Shown here: one piece after another, positions 8,187-18,930 of the stretch
Layout: the number at the start of each line of letters is the position of its first letter
How positions within the stretch are numbered: position 1 is the stretch's first letter
Origin: Paracoccus aerodenitrificans
GTDB lineage: Bacteria; Pseudomonadota; Alphaproteobacteria; Rhodobacterales; Rhodobacteraceae
Direction of reading: 5' to 3'
Assembly: GCF_027913215.1 (NCBI RefSeq)
Contig: NZ_CP115784.1
Coordinates: forward strand, 620,001-684,000
DNA length: 64,000 bases
Position numbers and translations under genes: made by a program
Notes under the pieces: model-generated
The model's database searches: none
What the model was told of the DNA's origin: nothing
Seen by the model: only the letters and a program-made list of their open reading frames with translations

Positions 8187-9842
8187 TTACATGTTGGGAT
8201 AGTTCGGCCCGTCGCCGCCCTGCGGCGTGGTCCAGACGATGTTCTGCGACGGGTCCTTGATGTCGCAGGTCTTGCAGTGGACGCAGTTCTGGAAGTTGAT
8301 CACGAAGCGCGCACCTTCGGGCACCGACTTGTCCTCGACCACCTCGTAGACGCCGGCCGGGCAATAGCGCTGCGCCGGCTCGGCGTATTCCGGCAGGTTC
8401 ACCCGGATCGGGACCGTGGGGTCCTTCAGCTTCAGGTGGCAGGGTTGGCTTTCCTCGTGGTTGGTGAAGGAAAAGGCCACGTTGGTCAGCCGGTCGAACG
8501 ACAGCTTGCCGTCGGGCTTCGGGTAGTCGATCGGGCGATAGTTCTTCGCGGGCCGGGTCGCGGCGGCGTCGGTCTTGCCGTGCTTCCAGGTGCGCAGGAT
8601 GTTGCGGTTGAAGAGGCTGGCGACCCACATGTCCATGCCGCCCAGCATCAGGCTGCCCACCATGCCGGTGCGCGACCAGGCGGGCTTGACGTTGCGGACG
8701 CGCTTGAGGTCATGGGCGATGAGGCCCGTGCGGACATCCTGTTCGTACTCGACCAGCTCGTCGCCCTCGCGTCCCGCGGAGATGGCCGCCGCGGCCGCGT
8801 TCGCCGCCGCGATCCCCGACAGCATGGCGTTGTGGTTGCCCTTGATGCGGGGAACGTTGACCATTCCCGCCGAGCAGCCCAGCAGCAGCGCGCCCGGCAC
8901 CGTCATCTTCGGCAGCGACTGCCAGCCGCCTTCGGAAATCGCGCGGGCGCCATAGGCCACGCGCTTGCCGCCTTCCAGCAGCTCCGCGATGGCCGGGTGG
9001 TGCTTGAAGCGCTGGAACTCGGCGTAGGGGTAGAGATACGGGTTCTCGTAGTTCAGGTGGACCACGAAGCCGATGAAGACCTGGTTGTTCTCGGCGTGGT
9101 AGATGAAGGACCCGCCGCCCGCGTTCTTGCCCAGCGGCCAGCCCATGGTGTGGACGACCGTGCCCGGCTTGTGCTTGGCCGGGTCGATCTCCCAGATCTC
9201 CTTCATGCCGATGCCGAACTTCTGCGGCTCGTGTCCGGCGGACAGGTCGTATGTCTCGATCAGCTGCTTGGCTAAAGACCCGCGTACGCCCTCGGCGATC
9301 ATGACGTATTTGCCGCGCAGTTCCATGCCCGGCTCATAGGACGGGCCAGGGGTGCCGTCGGGGTTCTTGCCCATCTCGCCCGCGACGACGCCGGCCACGC
9401 GGTCGCCGTCCATCACCAGCTCGGAGGCCGCCATGCCGGGGAAGATTTCCACGCCCAGTCCTTCGGCCTGCTCGGCCAGCCAGCGGCAGACGTTGCCCAT
9501 GCTGACGATGTAGTTGCCGTGGTTCGACATCAGCCGCGGCATCGGCCAGTTCGGGATGCGCGCCGAGCCCGCCGGCCCCAGCACCACGAAGCTGTCCGAG
9601 GTGACGGCCGTCTTCACCGGCGCGCCCTTGTCCTTCCAGTCGGGGATCAGGGCATTCAGGCCCACCGGGTCCAGCACCGCGCCCGACAGGATATGGGCCC
9701 CGACCTCGGAGCCCTTTTCCAGCACCACCACGTTCAGGTCCGGGTCGATCTGCTTCAGGCGGATCGCCGCCGACAGGCCCGCAGGCCCCGCCCCGACGAT
9801 CACCACGTCGAATTCCATCGATTCGCGTTCGATCGTGCTCAT
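8187..9842 (-). CDS. Electron transfer flavoprotein-ubiquinone oxidoreductase
   Basis: ETF-QO moves electrons from reduced ETF into the ubiquinone pool at the membrane. The 551-residue length is normal. The N-terminal FAD-binding motif VVIVGAGPAGLSAAIRL follows a short leader MSTIERESMEFD. The C-terminal [4Fe-4S] site is seen as YCPAGVYEV plus NCVHCKTCDIKDPSQNI, ending in the typical GGDGPNYPNM. The ATG at 9842 overlaps the ligase stop (ATGA); a longer open frame reaching 10979 is antisense-type readthrough of the ligase. Its place inside a beta-oxidation operon couples acyl-CoA dehydrogenases to respiration. Confidence 0.95.
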   Translation of the reverse strand: MSTIERESMEFDVVIVGAGPAGLSAAIRLKQIDPDLNVVVLEKGSEVGAHILSGAVLDPVGLNALIPDWKDKGAPVKTAVTSDSFVVLGPAGSARIPNWPMPRLMSNHGNYIVSMGNVCRWLAEQAEGLGVEIFPGMAASELVMDGDRVAGVVAGEMGKNPDGTPGPSYEPGMELRGKYVMIAEGVRGSLAKQLIETYDLSAGHEPQKFGIGMKEIWEIDPAKHKPGTVVHTMGWPLGKNAGGGSFIYHAENNQVFIGFVVHLNYENPYLYPYAEFQRFKHHPAIAELLEGGKRVAYGARAISEGGWQSLPKMTVPGALLLGCSAGMVNVPRIKGNHNAMLSGIAAANAAAAAISAGREGDELVEYEQDVRTGLIAHDLKRVRNVKPAWSRTGMVGSLMLGGMDMWVASLFNRNILRTWKHGKTDAAATRPAKNYRPIDYPKPDGKLSFDRLTNVAFSFTNHEESQPCHLKLKDPTVPIRVNLPEYAEPAQRYCPAGVYEVVEDKSVPEGARFVINFQNCVHCKTCDIKDPSQNIVWTTPQGGDGPNYPNM

Positions 9843-11359
9843 CCTTCCTCCTTGGTGTCGAGCGCATCGCGGAACGTCTCGATCAGCTTCTGCTTGAGGA
9901 TCTTGCCGTTGGGCGAGGTCGGCAACGCCGTTGTCACGATGATGCGCGAGGGCCGCTTGTAGGGCGAGAGACGCTCGGCCACGTGCTCGCGCAGGTCGGC
10001 TTCGCTGACCACGGCGGGATCGTCGGCCTGGCAGAAGGCCAAGACCTCCTCGTTGCCGCCCTCGACCTTGCGGCCGATCACGGCGGTCTGGACCACGCGG
10101 GGGTGGTCGTTCAGCGCGGCCTCGACCTCGGGGGGATAGACGTTGAAGCCGCCCCGGATGATCAGCTCGCGCGAGCGGCCGGCGATGTGCAAATTGCCGT
10201 CGCTGTCGATGCGGCCCAGATCGCCGGTGCACAGAAAGCCCTCGGCATCGAAGGCCGCGGCGGTGGCCTCGGGGTTGCGGAAATAGCCGGGCATGACATG
10301 CGGGCCGCGGGTCTGGATCTCGCCCACGCCATCGGCGCCGACATTGCGCAGGCGCAGATCCACGCCGGGCAGGGCCGGGCCAACGCTGACATCGGGCACG
10401 CCGGGCGGGTTGGTGGTCAGGGTGACGCCTGCGGTCGTTTCGGTCAGGCCATAGCCGTTCTGCAGCGCCACGCCGTAGAACGCTTCGGCCCGCCGCTTCC
10501 AGTCGGGGTCCAGCGGCGCCGCGCCCGAAGAGACATAGCGCAGCCGCCCCGGCGGCAGGCGGCCCCTGCCGCTTTTGCTGACCTCGTCCATGATCAGCGC
10601 GTGCATCTGCGGGACCGCAGGAAGGACGCTGACGCCGGATTGCAGGGCCTCGACCACGGCCGGGGCCGAGAAGCGCGGGAACAGCCACAGCTCGGCACCG
10701 GCGACGGTGCTGGCGATCATCATCGAGGTCAGGCCGAAGACATGCGTCATCGGCAGCACGCCCAGGATCAGGTCGTCCGAGGCGATCTCTCGCATCCGGG
10801 CCGAGGTCTGGCCGCCAAACAGCAGGTTGGCGTGGCTGAGCATGACGCCCTTGGGCGTCCCGGTCGAGCCGGTGGTGTAAAGGATCACCGCTGTCTGCGC
10901 GGCGCCTTCGGCTACCGGCTCGGGCGTGGCGGATGGGTGCGGGCCGGCGATCGACAGCTTGCCAAGCGGCGTGTCCCACCCGGCCGCGCCCGCGATCTCG
11001 GCATGGGTGCCGGCCTGCGGCGAGACATGGTTCAGATAGACGGTCAGGCGCGGGTCGGCATGTTCCGCGATGCGGTGCAGCTCGTGTTCGGTCATGCGGG
11101 CGTTGACCGGTACGGCCACAGCATCAAGGCGCGACGTTGCCATCAGCAGCCCGACCAGCGCCGCACAGTTTTCGGCCAGGATCAGCAGCCGGTCGCCGGG
11201 GCGCAGGTCGCGCGCCTGCAGTTCCGTGGCCAGCACCTCCACGGCGTCGGCCAGTTCGGCATAGCTATAGGTGCTGCCGCCGTCATCGCGCAGCGCGGGC
11301 GCGTCCGGGCGGGTGCAGCGCTGGATGTCGAGCAGGTCGTGAACGCGGGTCAGGGTCAT
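9839..11359 (-). CDS. Acyl-CoA synthetase (AMP-forming ligase, PimA-like)
   Basis: The protein activates a carboxylic acid to its CoA thioester with ATP. The 506 residues contain the AMP-binding P-loop ILYTTGSTGTPKGVMLSHAN, the A5 motif NGYGLTETTAGV, the A7 motif CTGDLGRIDSDGNLHIAGRS and the C-terminal lysine in PTSPNGKILKQKL. Start and stop both overlap neighbours by four bases (ATGA), typical of tight coupling. In the operon context it would make the dicarboxyl-CoA that the following enzymes oxidise; the exact substrate is inferred, not visible. Confidence 0.9.
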   Translation of the reverse strand: MTLTRVHDLLDIQRCTRPDAPALRDDGGSTYSYAELADAVEVLATELQARDLRPGDRLLILAENCAALVGLLMATSRLDAVAVPVNARMTEHELHRIAEHADPRLTVYLNHVSPQAGTHAEIAGAAGWDTPLGKLSIAGPHPSATPEPVAEGAAQTAVILYTTGSTGTPKGVMLSHANLLFGGQTSARMREIASDDLILGVLPMTHVFGLTSMMIASTVAGAELWLFPRFSAPAVVEALQSGVSVLPAVPQMHALIMDEVSKSGRGRLPPGRLRYVSSGAAPLDPDWKRRAEAFYGVALQNGYGLTETTAGVTLTTNPPGVPDVSVGPALPGVDLRLRNVGADGVGEIQTRGPHVMPGYFRNPEATAAAFDAEGFLCTGDLGRIDSDGNLHIAGRSRELIIRGGFNVYPPEVEAALNDHPRVVQTAVIGRKVEGGNEEVLAFCQADDPAVVSEADLREHVAERLSPYKRPSRIIVTTALPTSPNGKILKQKLIETFRDALDTKEEG

Positions 11360-12183
11360 GGGCGGGGTTCCTTCTTGTCGGCGCCAGAGCTGCCGCGGCC
11401 GAAATCGGGCGTCGTGCGGTTCAGGCGGGCGGTCAGGCCGGCGGCGGCCTCGGGGGCGGCCAGCGCATCGGCCATGGCCTCGGCCTCGCGGTCCAGTTGA
11501 GAGTCAAAATCTCCCTCGCGGGCGGCGGTGAGAAGCTTTTTGATCGCGCCCTGGGCGGTGGCCGGGCCCTGCGCCATGCGCGCGGCCAAGGCGGCGGCAT
11601 GGGCCAACGCCTGCCCCGGCGCGACGAGGTCGGTCACCACGCCCATGGCCGCAAAGCTCGCGGCGGGGACGGGATCGCCGGTCAGGCACATGCGGGCGGC
11701 AAAGCCCGCCGGCACCCTGCGCGCCAGCGAGGCGGTCAGCCCGCCATCGGGCACCAGCCCGACGCGGACATAGGCGGCGGCAAAGCTGGCATCCTCGGCC
11801 GCGACCAGCAGGTCGCAGGCCAGCGCAATCGACAGCCCCGCCCCGGCCGCCCCGCCTTCGACGGCGGCGATGACCGGGCGCGGGCAGGCGCGGATGGCGC
11901 GGATGGTGGCGTGCAGATCCTCGATCCGGGCGCGGCGTTCATCCCGGGGCATGGCCGCGCGGGTGGCCAGCGCGTTCAGGTCGCCGCCGGCGCAGAAATA
12001 ACCCTCGGCCCCGGTCAGCACCACGGCGCCCAGTCGATCCTGCGCCGCGGCCTGCGCCAGCGCCTCGCGCAGGCGGGCATACATGGCGGGGGCCAGCGCA
12101 TTGCGGCAGCCGGGGTTCGACAGCGTCACCCGCAGGTAATCGCCGCAATCCTCGATCAGGGCGTCGGCCTGCGGGGCGGTCAT
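11356..12183 (-). CDS. Enoyl-CoA hydratase/isomerase (PaaG-like crotonase)
   Basis: This 275-residue crotonase-fold protein shows the oxyanion-hole segments CAGGDLNAL and EGGAAGAGLSIALACDLLVAAE. At the position where classical hydratases have their second catalytic Glu the sequence reads YVRVGLVPDGG, with Asp in the PaaG-like place, so an isomerase or a variant hydratase is more likely than classical enoyl-CoA hydratase. It overlaps both the ligase and the thioesterase by four bases. Role in the operon: processing of unsaturated or branched intermediates. Confidence 0.85.
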   Translation of the reverse strand: MTAPQADALIEDCGDYLRVTLSNPGCRNALAPAMYARLREALAQAAAQDRLGAVVLTGAEGYFCAGGDLNALATRAAMPRDERRARIEDLHATIRAIRACPRPVIAAVEGGAAGAGLSIALACDLLVAAEDASFAAAYVRVGLVPDGGLTASLARRVPAGFAARMCLTGDPVPAASFAAMGVVTDLVAPGQALAHAAALAARMAQGPATAQGAIKKLLTAAREGDFDSQLDREAEAMADALAAPEAAAGLTARLNRTTPDFGRGSSGADKKEPRP

Positions 12184-12614
12184 GGGCTGTCCTTCGGGCG
12201 GCTTTGGGCGGCGGCGGGGACGCGCTTGAAGATCCCGCTGGCGGTGGCGATCAGGGTGCCGTCGTCATGGACCAGCTCGGCCGAGACGAACAGTAGGCTG
12301 CGCCCGCCCCCGACCACGCGGCCGGTCGCGGTGACGCCGCCATGCCGCGCCGGGCCGACGAAGTCGATGTTCAGCGAGACGGTCAGGAAGGGCTGGCGGC
12401 CGCTGTCATCGACGGTCAGGCTGGCGGTGGCGCCCGCCGCGCTGTCCAGCAGCATCCCCGCGATTCCGCCATGCAGCACGCCGTGGCGGTTGGTGTGGCG
12501 CTCGTCCAGGACCAGCCGGCAGCGGGCGCGGCGGTCCGGCTGGCCCACGTCGAGCACATAGCCGACCATACGCTGCGCGCCGGTCTCGCCCTGAATGATG
12601 CCGCCGTCGCTCAT
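12180..12614 (-). CDS. Hotdog-fold thioesterase (PaaI family)
   Basis: The 144-residue protein contains the PaaI signature NRHGVLHGGIAGMLLDSAAG and VSLNIDFVGPARHG. PaaI enzymes hydrolyse acyl-CoA that accumulates as dead-end products and so free CoA. The ATG at 12614 overlaps the stop of the acyl-CoA dehydrogenase gene (ATGA), and its own stop overlaps the next gene, so a longer frame starting at 13169 is discarded. Confidence 0.87.
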   Translation of the reverse strand: MSDGGIIQGETGAQRMVGYVLDVGQPDRRARCRLVLDERHTNRHGVLHGGIAGMLLDSAAGATASLTVDDSGRQPFLTVSLNIDFVGPARHGGVTATGRVVGGGRSLLFVSAELVHDDGTLIATASGIFKRVPAAAQSRPKDSP

Positions 12615-13609
12615 GCCGCGCTGGCCGCGATGAAGCGTTCGAGGTGATGGTCGCTGTCGCCGAACCGCGCATCGGCGGCCAGCAGGCGGCGGGCGAGGGG
12701 GGCCAGCTCGTATTCCTCGGTCATGCCGATGCCGCCATGTAGCTGGATGGTTTCCTCGGCCACATACAGCGCGACCCGGCCCAGCAGCGATTTCGTCGCC
12801 GCCACATGACGGTCGCGGTCGGCGGTGTCGATGTTCCCGGCCAGGTTCCACACCGCCGAACGCGCCTGCTCGACCTCGGTCAGCAGGTCGGCCATGCGGT
12901 GCTGGAGCGCCTGGAACGAGCCGATCGGCCGGCCGAACTGCTTGCGGGTCTTGAGGTAGTCGGTGGTCAACTCGACCGCCTTTTCCATCGCCCCCAGCGC
13001 GTCGGCGCAGACCGCAAGGATCGCCGCCGCCAGCGGCCGGTCCAGCAGCGCGGCGTCGCCGATGCGGCGGGCGGGGGTGCCCTTCAGCGTGACCTCGGTC
13101 GCGCGGCCGCCATCCATCAGGGCATAGCCGCGCAGGCCCAGCCCCTCGGCCCCGGCCTCGACCAGCCACAGCCCGTCGGTCGCCTTGACGATCAGATGGG
13201 TCGCATCCTCGGCCCCCGGCACCAGCGATTTCTCGCCGGTCAGCCGCTCGCCCTCGGCGAGGGTCGACACGTTGCCGTCATAGCGCTGGCCGGGTTCGTC
13301 AAGCGCCACCGCGATGCGGGCCTCGCCGCTGGCGGCGGCCTCGGCCAGATCGGCCTCGCCCGCGGCGGACAGGATGCCCGCGCCCAGCACCACGCTGTCG
13401 AGCAGCGGTGTGACGGCGGCGGCGCGGCCAAGGGTGCGGAACACCATCAGGATGTCCGGCCCGGTGCCGCCAAAGCCGCCCGCCTCTTCGGTCATCAGGG
13501 CAAGGCCCGCGCCCAGTTCGGACAGGGCGGCGGCGTCCCCGCCCCGCTCCAGCGTGCGGGCGAGGCTTTCGCCCAGCATGGTCTGTTCGTCGGTGAACCC
13601 GAAATCCAT
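12611..13609 (-). CDS. Acyl-CoA dehydrogenase, small (PimD-like) subunit
   Basis: The 332-residue protein is an acyl-CoA dehydrogenase homologue that is shorter than the usual 380. The N-terminal helical part is reduced, while KQFGRPIGSFQALQHRMADL and IQLHGGIGMTEEYELAPLAR are clear. The canonical catalytic segment YEG is absent. It follows the larger homologue by 15 bases, the same pairing as PimC/PimD of Rhodopseudomonas, where large and small chains form one enzyme for dicarboxyl-CoA. The pair is therefore probably a heteromer. Confidence 0.85.
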   Translation of the reverse strand: MDFGFTDEQTMLGESLARTLERGGDAAALSELGAGLALMTEEAGGFGGTGPDILMVFRTLGRAAAVTPLLDSVVLGAGILSAAGEADLAEAAASGEARIAVALDEPGQRYDGNVSTLAEGERLTGEKSLVPGAEDATHLIVKATDGLWLVEAGAEGLGLRGYALMDGGRATEVTLKGTPARRIGDAALLDRPLAAAILAVCADALGAMEKAVELTTDYLKTRKQFGRPIGSFQALQHRMADLLTEVEQARSAVWNLAGNIDTADRDRHVAATKSLLGRVALYVAEETIQLHGGIGMTEEYELAPLARRLLAADARFGDSDHHLERFIAASAA

Positions 13610-13624
13610 GACGCGTTTCTCCCC

Positions 13625-14821
13625 TTAAAGGCCCAGCAGGGATTTCGCGATGATCCCCCGCTGGATTTCGTTCGAGCCGCCATAGATCGACAGCTTGCGG
13701 TTGTTCAGATAGGCGCGGGTCGCGGCTGCCGCCTCGGGCGGGCCGGGGGGCAGGTGGTCATTCGCGCCCTCGACCGCCTCGGACGGAAAGGCCAGCGCCC
13801 AGGGGCCGACCGCGCGGCGGGTCAGGTCGTTGATCGCCTGCCGGATCTGGGTTCCCTTCAGCTTCAGCATCGAGCTTTCCGCCCCCGGCACCTGCCCGGC
13901 CGCCGCCTGCGCCAGCATCCGCAGGTTGGTGGTCGCCATGGCCATCAGGTCGATTTCGATCTCGGCCAGACGCGCGGCAAATAGCGGGTTCTCGATCAGC
14001 GGCTTGCCATGGGCCTGCTGCGCCCGCGCGATGCGCTTCAGCGCCGCGAGGCCCGCCGTGGCGAAGCCCACGCCGGCGATGTTCGTGCGTTCATGCGTCA
14101 GCAGATATTTGGCATAGGTCCAGCCCTTGTTTTCCTCGCCCACAAGGTTTTCCGCCGGCACCCGGACGTCGTCGAAAAACACCTCGTTCACCTCGGGCGT
14201 GCCGTCCAGCAGCACGATGGGGCGCACGGTGATGCCGGGGCTGGTCATGTCGATCAGCAGAAAGCTGATCCCCTCTTGCGCCTTGGCGGTGGGATCGGTC
14301 CGCACGAGGCAGAAGATCCAGTTCGCGTGCTGGCCCAGCGTGGTCCATGTCTTCTGGCCGTTGACGATATAGTCGTCGCCGTCGCGCACCGCCGTCGTCT
14401 TGACCGAGGCGAGGTCCGATCCCGCGCCGGGTTCGGAATAGCCCTGACACCACCAGTCCTGCCCGTTCAGGATGCGCGGCAGAAAGCGGTCCTGCTGTTC
14501 CTTGCTGCCGAATTTCTGCAGCACCGGCCCCAGCATGGCGATGCCGAAGGGCAGGACGCGGGGGGCGCTGGCCAGCGCGCTTTCCTCGTCAAAGATGTGG
14601 CGCTGGATCGCGGTCCAGCCGGCGCCGCCGAATTCGCGCGGCCAGTTCCCGGCCAGCCAGCCCTTTTCGTTCAGGACCGCGTGCCATTCCTCGATCTCGG
14701 CCTTGGTCAGTTCCTGCTGCAGCCGGACCTTTTCCGACAGCCGCTTGGGCAAGCGGTCCTGAAGGAACTGGCGGACCTCGGCGCGAAAGGCCTGGTCGTC
14801 GGGCGAAAAGCTCATGTCCAT
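13625..14821 (-). CDS. Acyl-CoA dehydrogenase, large (PimC-like) subunit
   Basis: The 398-residue flavoprotein contains the signatures WWCQGYSEPGAGSDLASVKT and KLSIYGGSNEIQRGIIAKSL. At the site of the medium-chain catalytic Glu the residue is Gly (YGGSNEIQ), so the base must be elsewhere or be supplied by the partner. ATG 14821 follows a GAGGGG site. Known PimC proteins act on pimeloyl-CoA; substrate here is inferred from the operon. It lies 11 bases after the thiolase gene. Confidence 0.88.
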   Translation of the reverse strand: MDMSFSPDDQAFRAEVRQFLQDRLPKRLSEKVRLQQELTKAEIEEWHAVLNEKGWLAGNWPREFGGAGWTAIQRHIFDEESALASAPRVLPFGIAMLGPVLQKFGSKEQQDRFLPRILNGQDWWCQGYSEPGAGSDLASVKTTAVRDGDDYIVNGQKTWTTLGQHANWIFCLVRTDPTAKAQEGISFLLIDMTSPGITVRPIVLLDGTPEVNEVFFDDVRVPAENLVGEENKGWTYAKYLLTHERTNIAGVGFATAGLAALKRIARAQQAHGKPLIENPLFAARLAEIEIDLMAMATTNLRMLAQAAAGQVPGAESSMLKLKGTQIRQAINDLTRRAVGPWALAFPSEAVEGANDHLPPGPPEAAAATRAYLNNRKLSIYGGSNEIQRGIIAKSLLGL

Positions 14822-14832
14822 GGTGGTTCCCC

Positions 14833-16004
<1,172 letters not shown>

Positions 16005-16008
<4 letters not shown>

Positions 16009-18119
16009 GTCGCGTCCTTTCCAGTGTTGGCGTCGGCAAATCTCCCGCCCTGATCCGCAAGCCGGTCCAGCAGCGGCGAGATTTGCCAGAAATAGGGGTC
16101 TTCGGCGGCAAAGCGGGCGATGTCGGCGCGGATCGGGTCCAGCCCCTGCGCGTCGGCCCAGTGCATCGGCCCGCCCTTCCAGCGCGGAAAGCCGTAGCCA
16201 TGCAGCAGCACCACGTCGATGTCCGAGGCGCGGGCGGCGATGCCTTCCTCCAGGATCCTGGCGCCTTCATTCACCATTGCCGCCATGTAGCGAGACTGGA
16301 TCTCCTCGGGCGTGAAGCTGCGCGGGGTAATCCCTAGCTCGCGGCGGATGCCGTCCAGCATCTCTGCAATCTCGGGGTCGGGGCGGCCCTGCAGGGACTG
16401 GTCGTCATAGATGTAATAGCCGCGCCCGGTCTTGCGGCCTAGACGTCCCGCCTCGACCAGCCGGTCGGCGAAGACCGGCACCCGCTCACGCGCATCGCGG
16501 GTGGGCGCCTTCCGCTGCCGGGTGGCATAGCCGATGTCCAGCCCGGCAAGGTCGCCCACCTGATAGGGACCCATCGGGAAGCCGAAGCCGACAATCGCTT
16601 GATCGACGTCGTAAGGCGAGGCGCCGTCCAGCACCATGTGGTCGGCCGCCGTGCGATAGGCCAATAGCATCCGGTTGCCGATGAAGCCGTCGCAAACGCC
16701 CGAGCGCACGCCGATCTTGCCCATCCGCTTGGCCAGCGCAAAGGCGGTCGCCACCACGTCCGGGGCAGTGCAGTCCGCCACGACAATCTCCAGCAGCCGC
16801 ATCACGTTGGCGGGCGAGAAGAAATGCAGCCCGATGACGTCCTGCGGGCGCGCGGTCGCCTGCGCGATCAGGTTCACGTCCAGATACGACGTATTCGTCG
16901 CCAGCACCGCGCCGGGACGGCAGATGCCGTCCAGGGTGCGGAACACCTCGCGCTTGACGTCCAGATCCTCGAACACCGCCTCGATCACCAGATCGACCTG
17001 TGCCAGCGGGTCATAGCTTGCGACGGCGCGGAAGGCCTGCGACAGCATCTGGTCGCGCGCCTCGGCCGCCAGCTTGCCGCGCTTGACGGCGCCGTCCAGC
17101 ATCCGGCCGATGCCAGCGGCGGCCTTGTCGGCCGAGGCCGCATCCCGTTCAACCAGCGTCACGTCCAGCCCTGCGGTCAGCGCCGCCGCCGCGATGCCTT
17201 GGCCCATGGTGCCGCCGCCGATGATGCCGACGCGGTCCAGACGGCGCGGGCTGACGCCCTTCAGGTCGTCCTGCTGCGCGGCGCGGCGTTCGGCGAAAAA
17301 GGCGTGGATCAGGGCCGCGCGCTCGGGCGTCTGCATCAGGTCGGTGAAGGCGCGGCGCTCCAGCGCCATGCCTTCGGCAAAGGGCAGCGCCAGACCTTCG
17401 ACGATGGTGTCCAGCGCGCGCATCGGGGCGACCTGCCCGCGCGCGGATTTCGCCACCTTTCGGCGCGCGTCCTCGACCGCCGCCGCGTCCACCGTGGGGG
17501 CGTCGGCCTGCGCCAGACGGCGCGGCCCCGCGCCCTGACCCAGCAGCCGCCGCGCCTCGGCCGCGCCCGCCTTAACGGGGGCAGTCGCGTCGGCCAGGGT
17601 GTCGATCAGCCCCAGTTCCAGCGCGCGGTCCGCGCCGATCTGACGGCCAGAAGTGACAAGCTCGATCGCCGCCTCGACCCCGACGACGCGCGGCAGGCGC
17701 TGGGTGCCACCGGCGCCGGGCAGCAGGCCCAGCGTGACTTCGGGCAGGCCCATCCGGGTGCCCGGCACCGCGACGCGGTAATGGGCGCCCAAGGCGACCT
17801 CTAGCCCGCCGCCCAGAACCGTGCCGTGCAGCGCCGCGACCACGGGCTTGTCCGAAGCCTCGATGGCGGCGACGACATCGGGCAAGCCAGGCGGCACCGG
17901 CGGCTTGCCGAATTCCGAGATATCGGCCCCGGCAATGAAGGTCCGGCCGGCGCAGAACAGCACTGCGATCCGCGCCTCGGGGTCTTGGGCCAGGCGGTCG
18001 ATGGCCTCGGCCAGCCCTTGCCGGACGGCCGCGGACAGCGCGTTGACAGGCGGGTCGTCGACCTCGATAAAGCCGATCTCGCCCTCGCGGCGATAGGTGA
18101 CGGGGGTCGGTTCAGCCAT
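16005..18119 (-). CDS. Enoyl-CoA hydratase / 3-hydroxyacyl-CoA dehydrogenase (FadJ/PimF type)
   Basis: This 704-residue fusion carries an N-terminal crotonase domain ([14 protein letters not shown] near residue 60, [18 protein letters not shown] near 105, [20 protein letters not shown] near 135). An NAD-binding dehydrogenase domain follows ([18 protein letters not shown] near 298, [25 protein letters not shown]). The C-terminal 3HCDH dimer domains contain [13 protein letters not shown]. It performs hydration and oxidation steps of beta-oxidation. It is the first enzyme gene after the IclR regulator, three bases away. Confidence 0.93.
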
Positions 18120-18121
18120 GG

Positions 18122-18922
18122 TCAGGCCTCCATGCGGATCAGGCCGGGGGCCTGTCCTGTCAAGCGTTCCAGGGTGCGGACGGCGGTGGCGAGCTGCGGC
18201 CCGACCGCGCTCTCCATCCGCTCGATCGGGGCCTCGCGCGGCAACGCGCCGCAGGTGAATACCACTGGCTCGGCCAGATTGCTGCTGCGGAAGGGCACCG
18301 AGACGGCGTTATAGGCGGCCGACGTCCCGCCGCCGGCGGGGGTCGAGACAAAGCCGCGCTGCGCCAGTTCGTCATGCGCCTGCGGCCGGTGGTCCATCAT
18401 CGCGTGCAGCGCCTGCGCGTCCGGCAGAAGCTCGTCAGCTATGCGCTCGATCTCGGCCGGGCTGGTCGCGGCGATGAAGGCCCGCCAGGAGGAGAAGGGC
18501 TGCAAGGGAATCCGCTGCCCGACCTCGAGCCAGATCGAGGCCACGCGCCGCGGCCGCCAGGTGCGGATCAGCACCAGCTTGTCGGCGTCGCGCACCGCCA
18601 GCACGACCAGCGTCCCGGTATCGTCGGCCAGATCCTGCATCAGCTCATGCGCCGGCACCAGGAAGGACAGCGAGGCCGCCGCGACATGGCCCACCGCGAC
18701 CAGCGTCGGCCCCGGCCGGAACCGGTCGTCGCGGGGCGACTGGACCAGATAGCCCAGCTCAAGCAAGGTGAAGGTCAGCCGCGAGACGGTCGATTTCGGC
18801 AGCCCCGTGCGCTGCGCGATCTCGGCATTGCTCAACCCGTCATCGGTGACGCGGAAGGCGCGCAGAACCGACAGCCCCCGGGCCAGGGTGGTCGCAAAGC
18901 GGGGATCGTTCTGCTCGGTCAT
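18122..18922 (-). CDS. IclR-family transcriptional regulator of the operon
   Basis: The 266-residue protein has an N-terminal winged helix (GLSNAEIAQRTGLPKSTVSR near residues 30-50) and a C-terminal GAF-like effector domain (DADKLVLIRTWRP, GGGTSAAYNAVSVPFR). IclR proteins commonly control aromatic or dicarboxylic acid catabolism and bind a pathway metabolite. The gene sits between the transporter and enzyme genes, only a few bases from each, so it is co-transcribed and probably autoregulated. ATG 18922 is the first start consistent with the neighbouring stop. Confidence 0.9.
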   Translation of the reverse strand: MTEQNDPRFATTLARGLSVLRAFRVTDDGLSNAEIAQRTGLPKSTVSRLTFTLLELGYLVQSPRDDRFRPGPTLVAVGHVAAASLSFLVPAHELMQDLADDTGTLVVLAVRDADKLVLIRTWRPRRVASIWLEVGQRIPLQPFSSWRAFIAATSPAEIERIADELLPDAQALHAMMDHRPQAHDELAQRGFVSTPAGGGTSAAYNAVSVPFRSSNLAEPVVFTCGALPREAPIERMESAVGPQLATAVRTLERLTGQAPGLIRMEA

Positions 18923-18930
18923 CGCCTGCC

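Noticed and set aside
6375..9275. 966-codon plus-strand open frame
   Set aside because: It is the antisense of gcdH and ETF-QO; the product is His/Gly/Ala-rich without motif, and both minus-strand genes have clear domains and ribosome sites.
9843..10979. N-terminal extension of the ETF-QO frame to 930 codons
   Set aside because: It runs out of frame through the ligase gene. The ETF-QO start at 9842 overlaps the ligase stop and gives the normal length.
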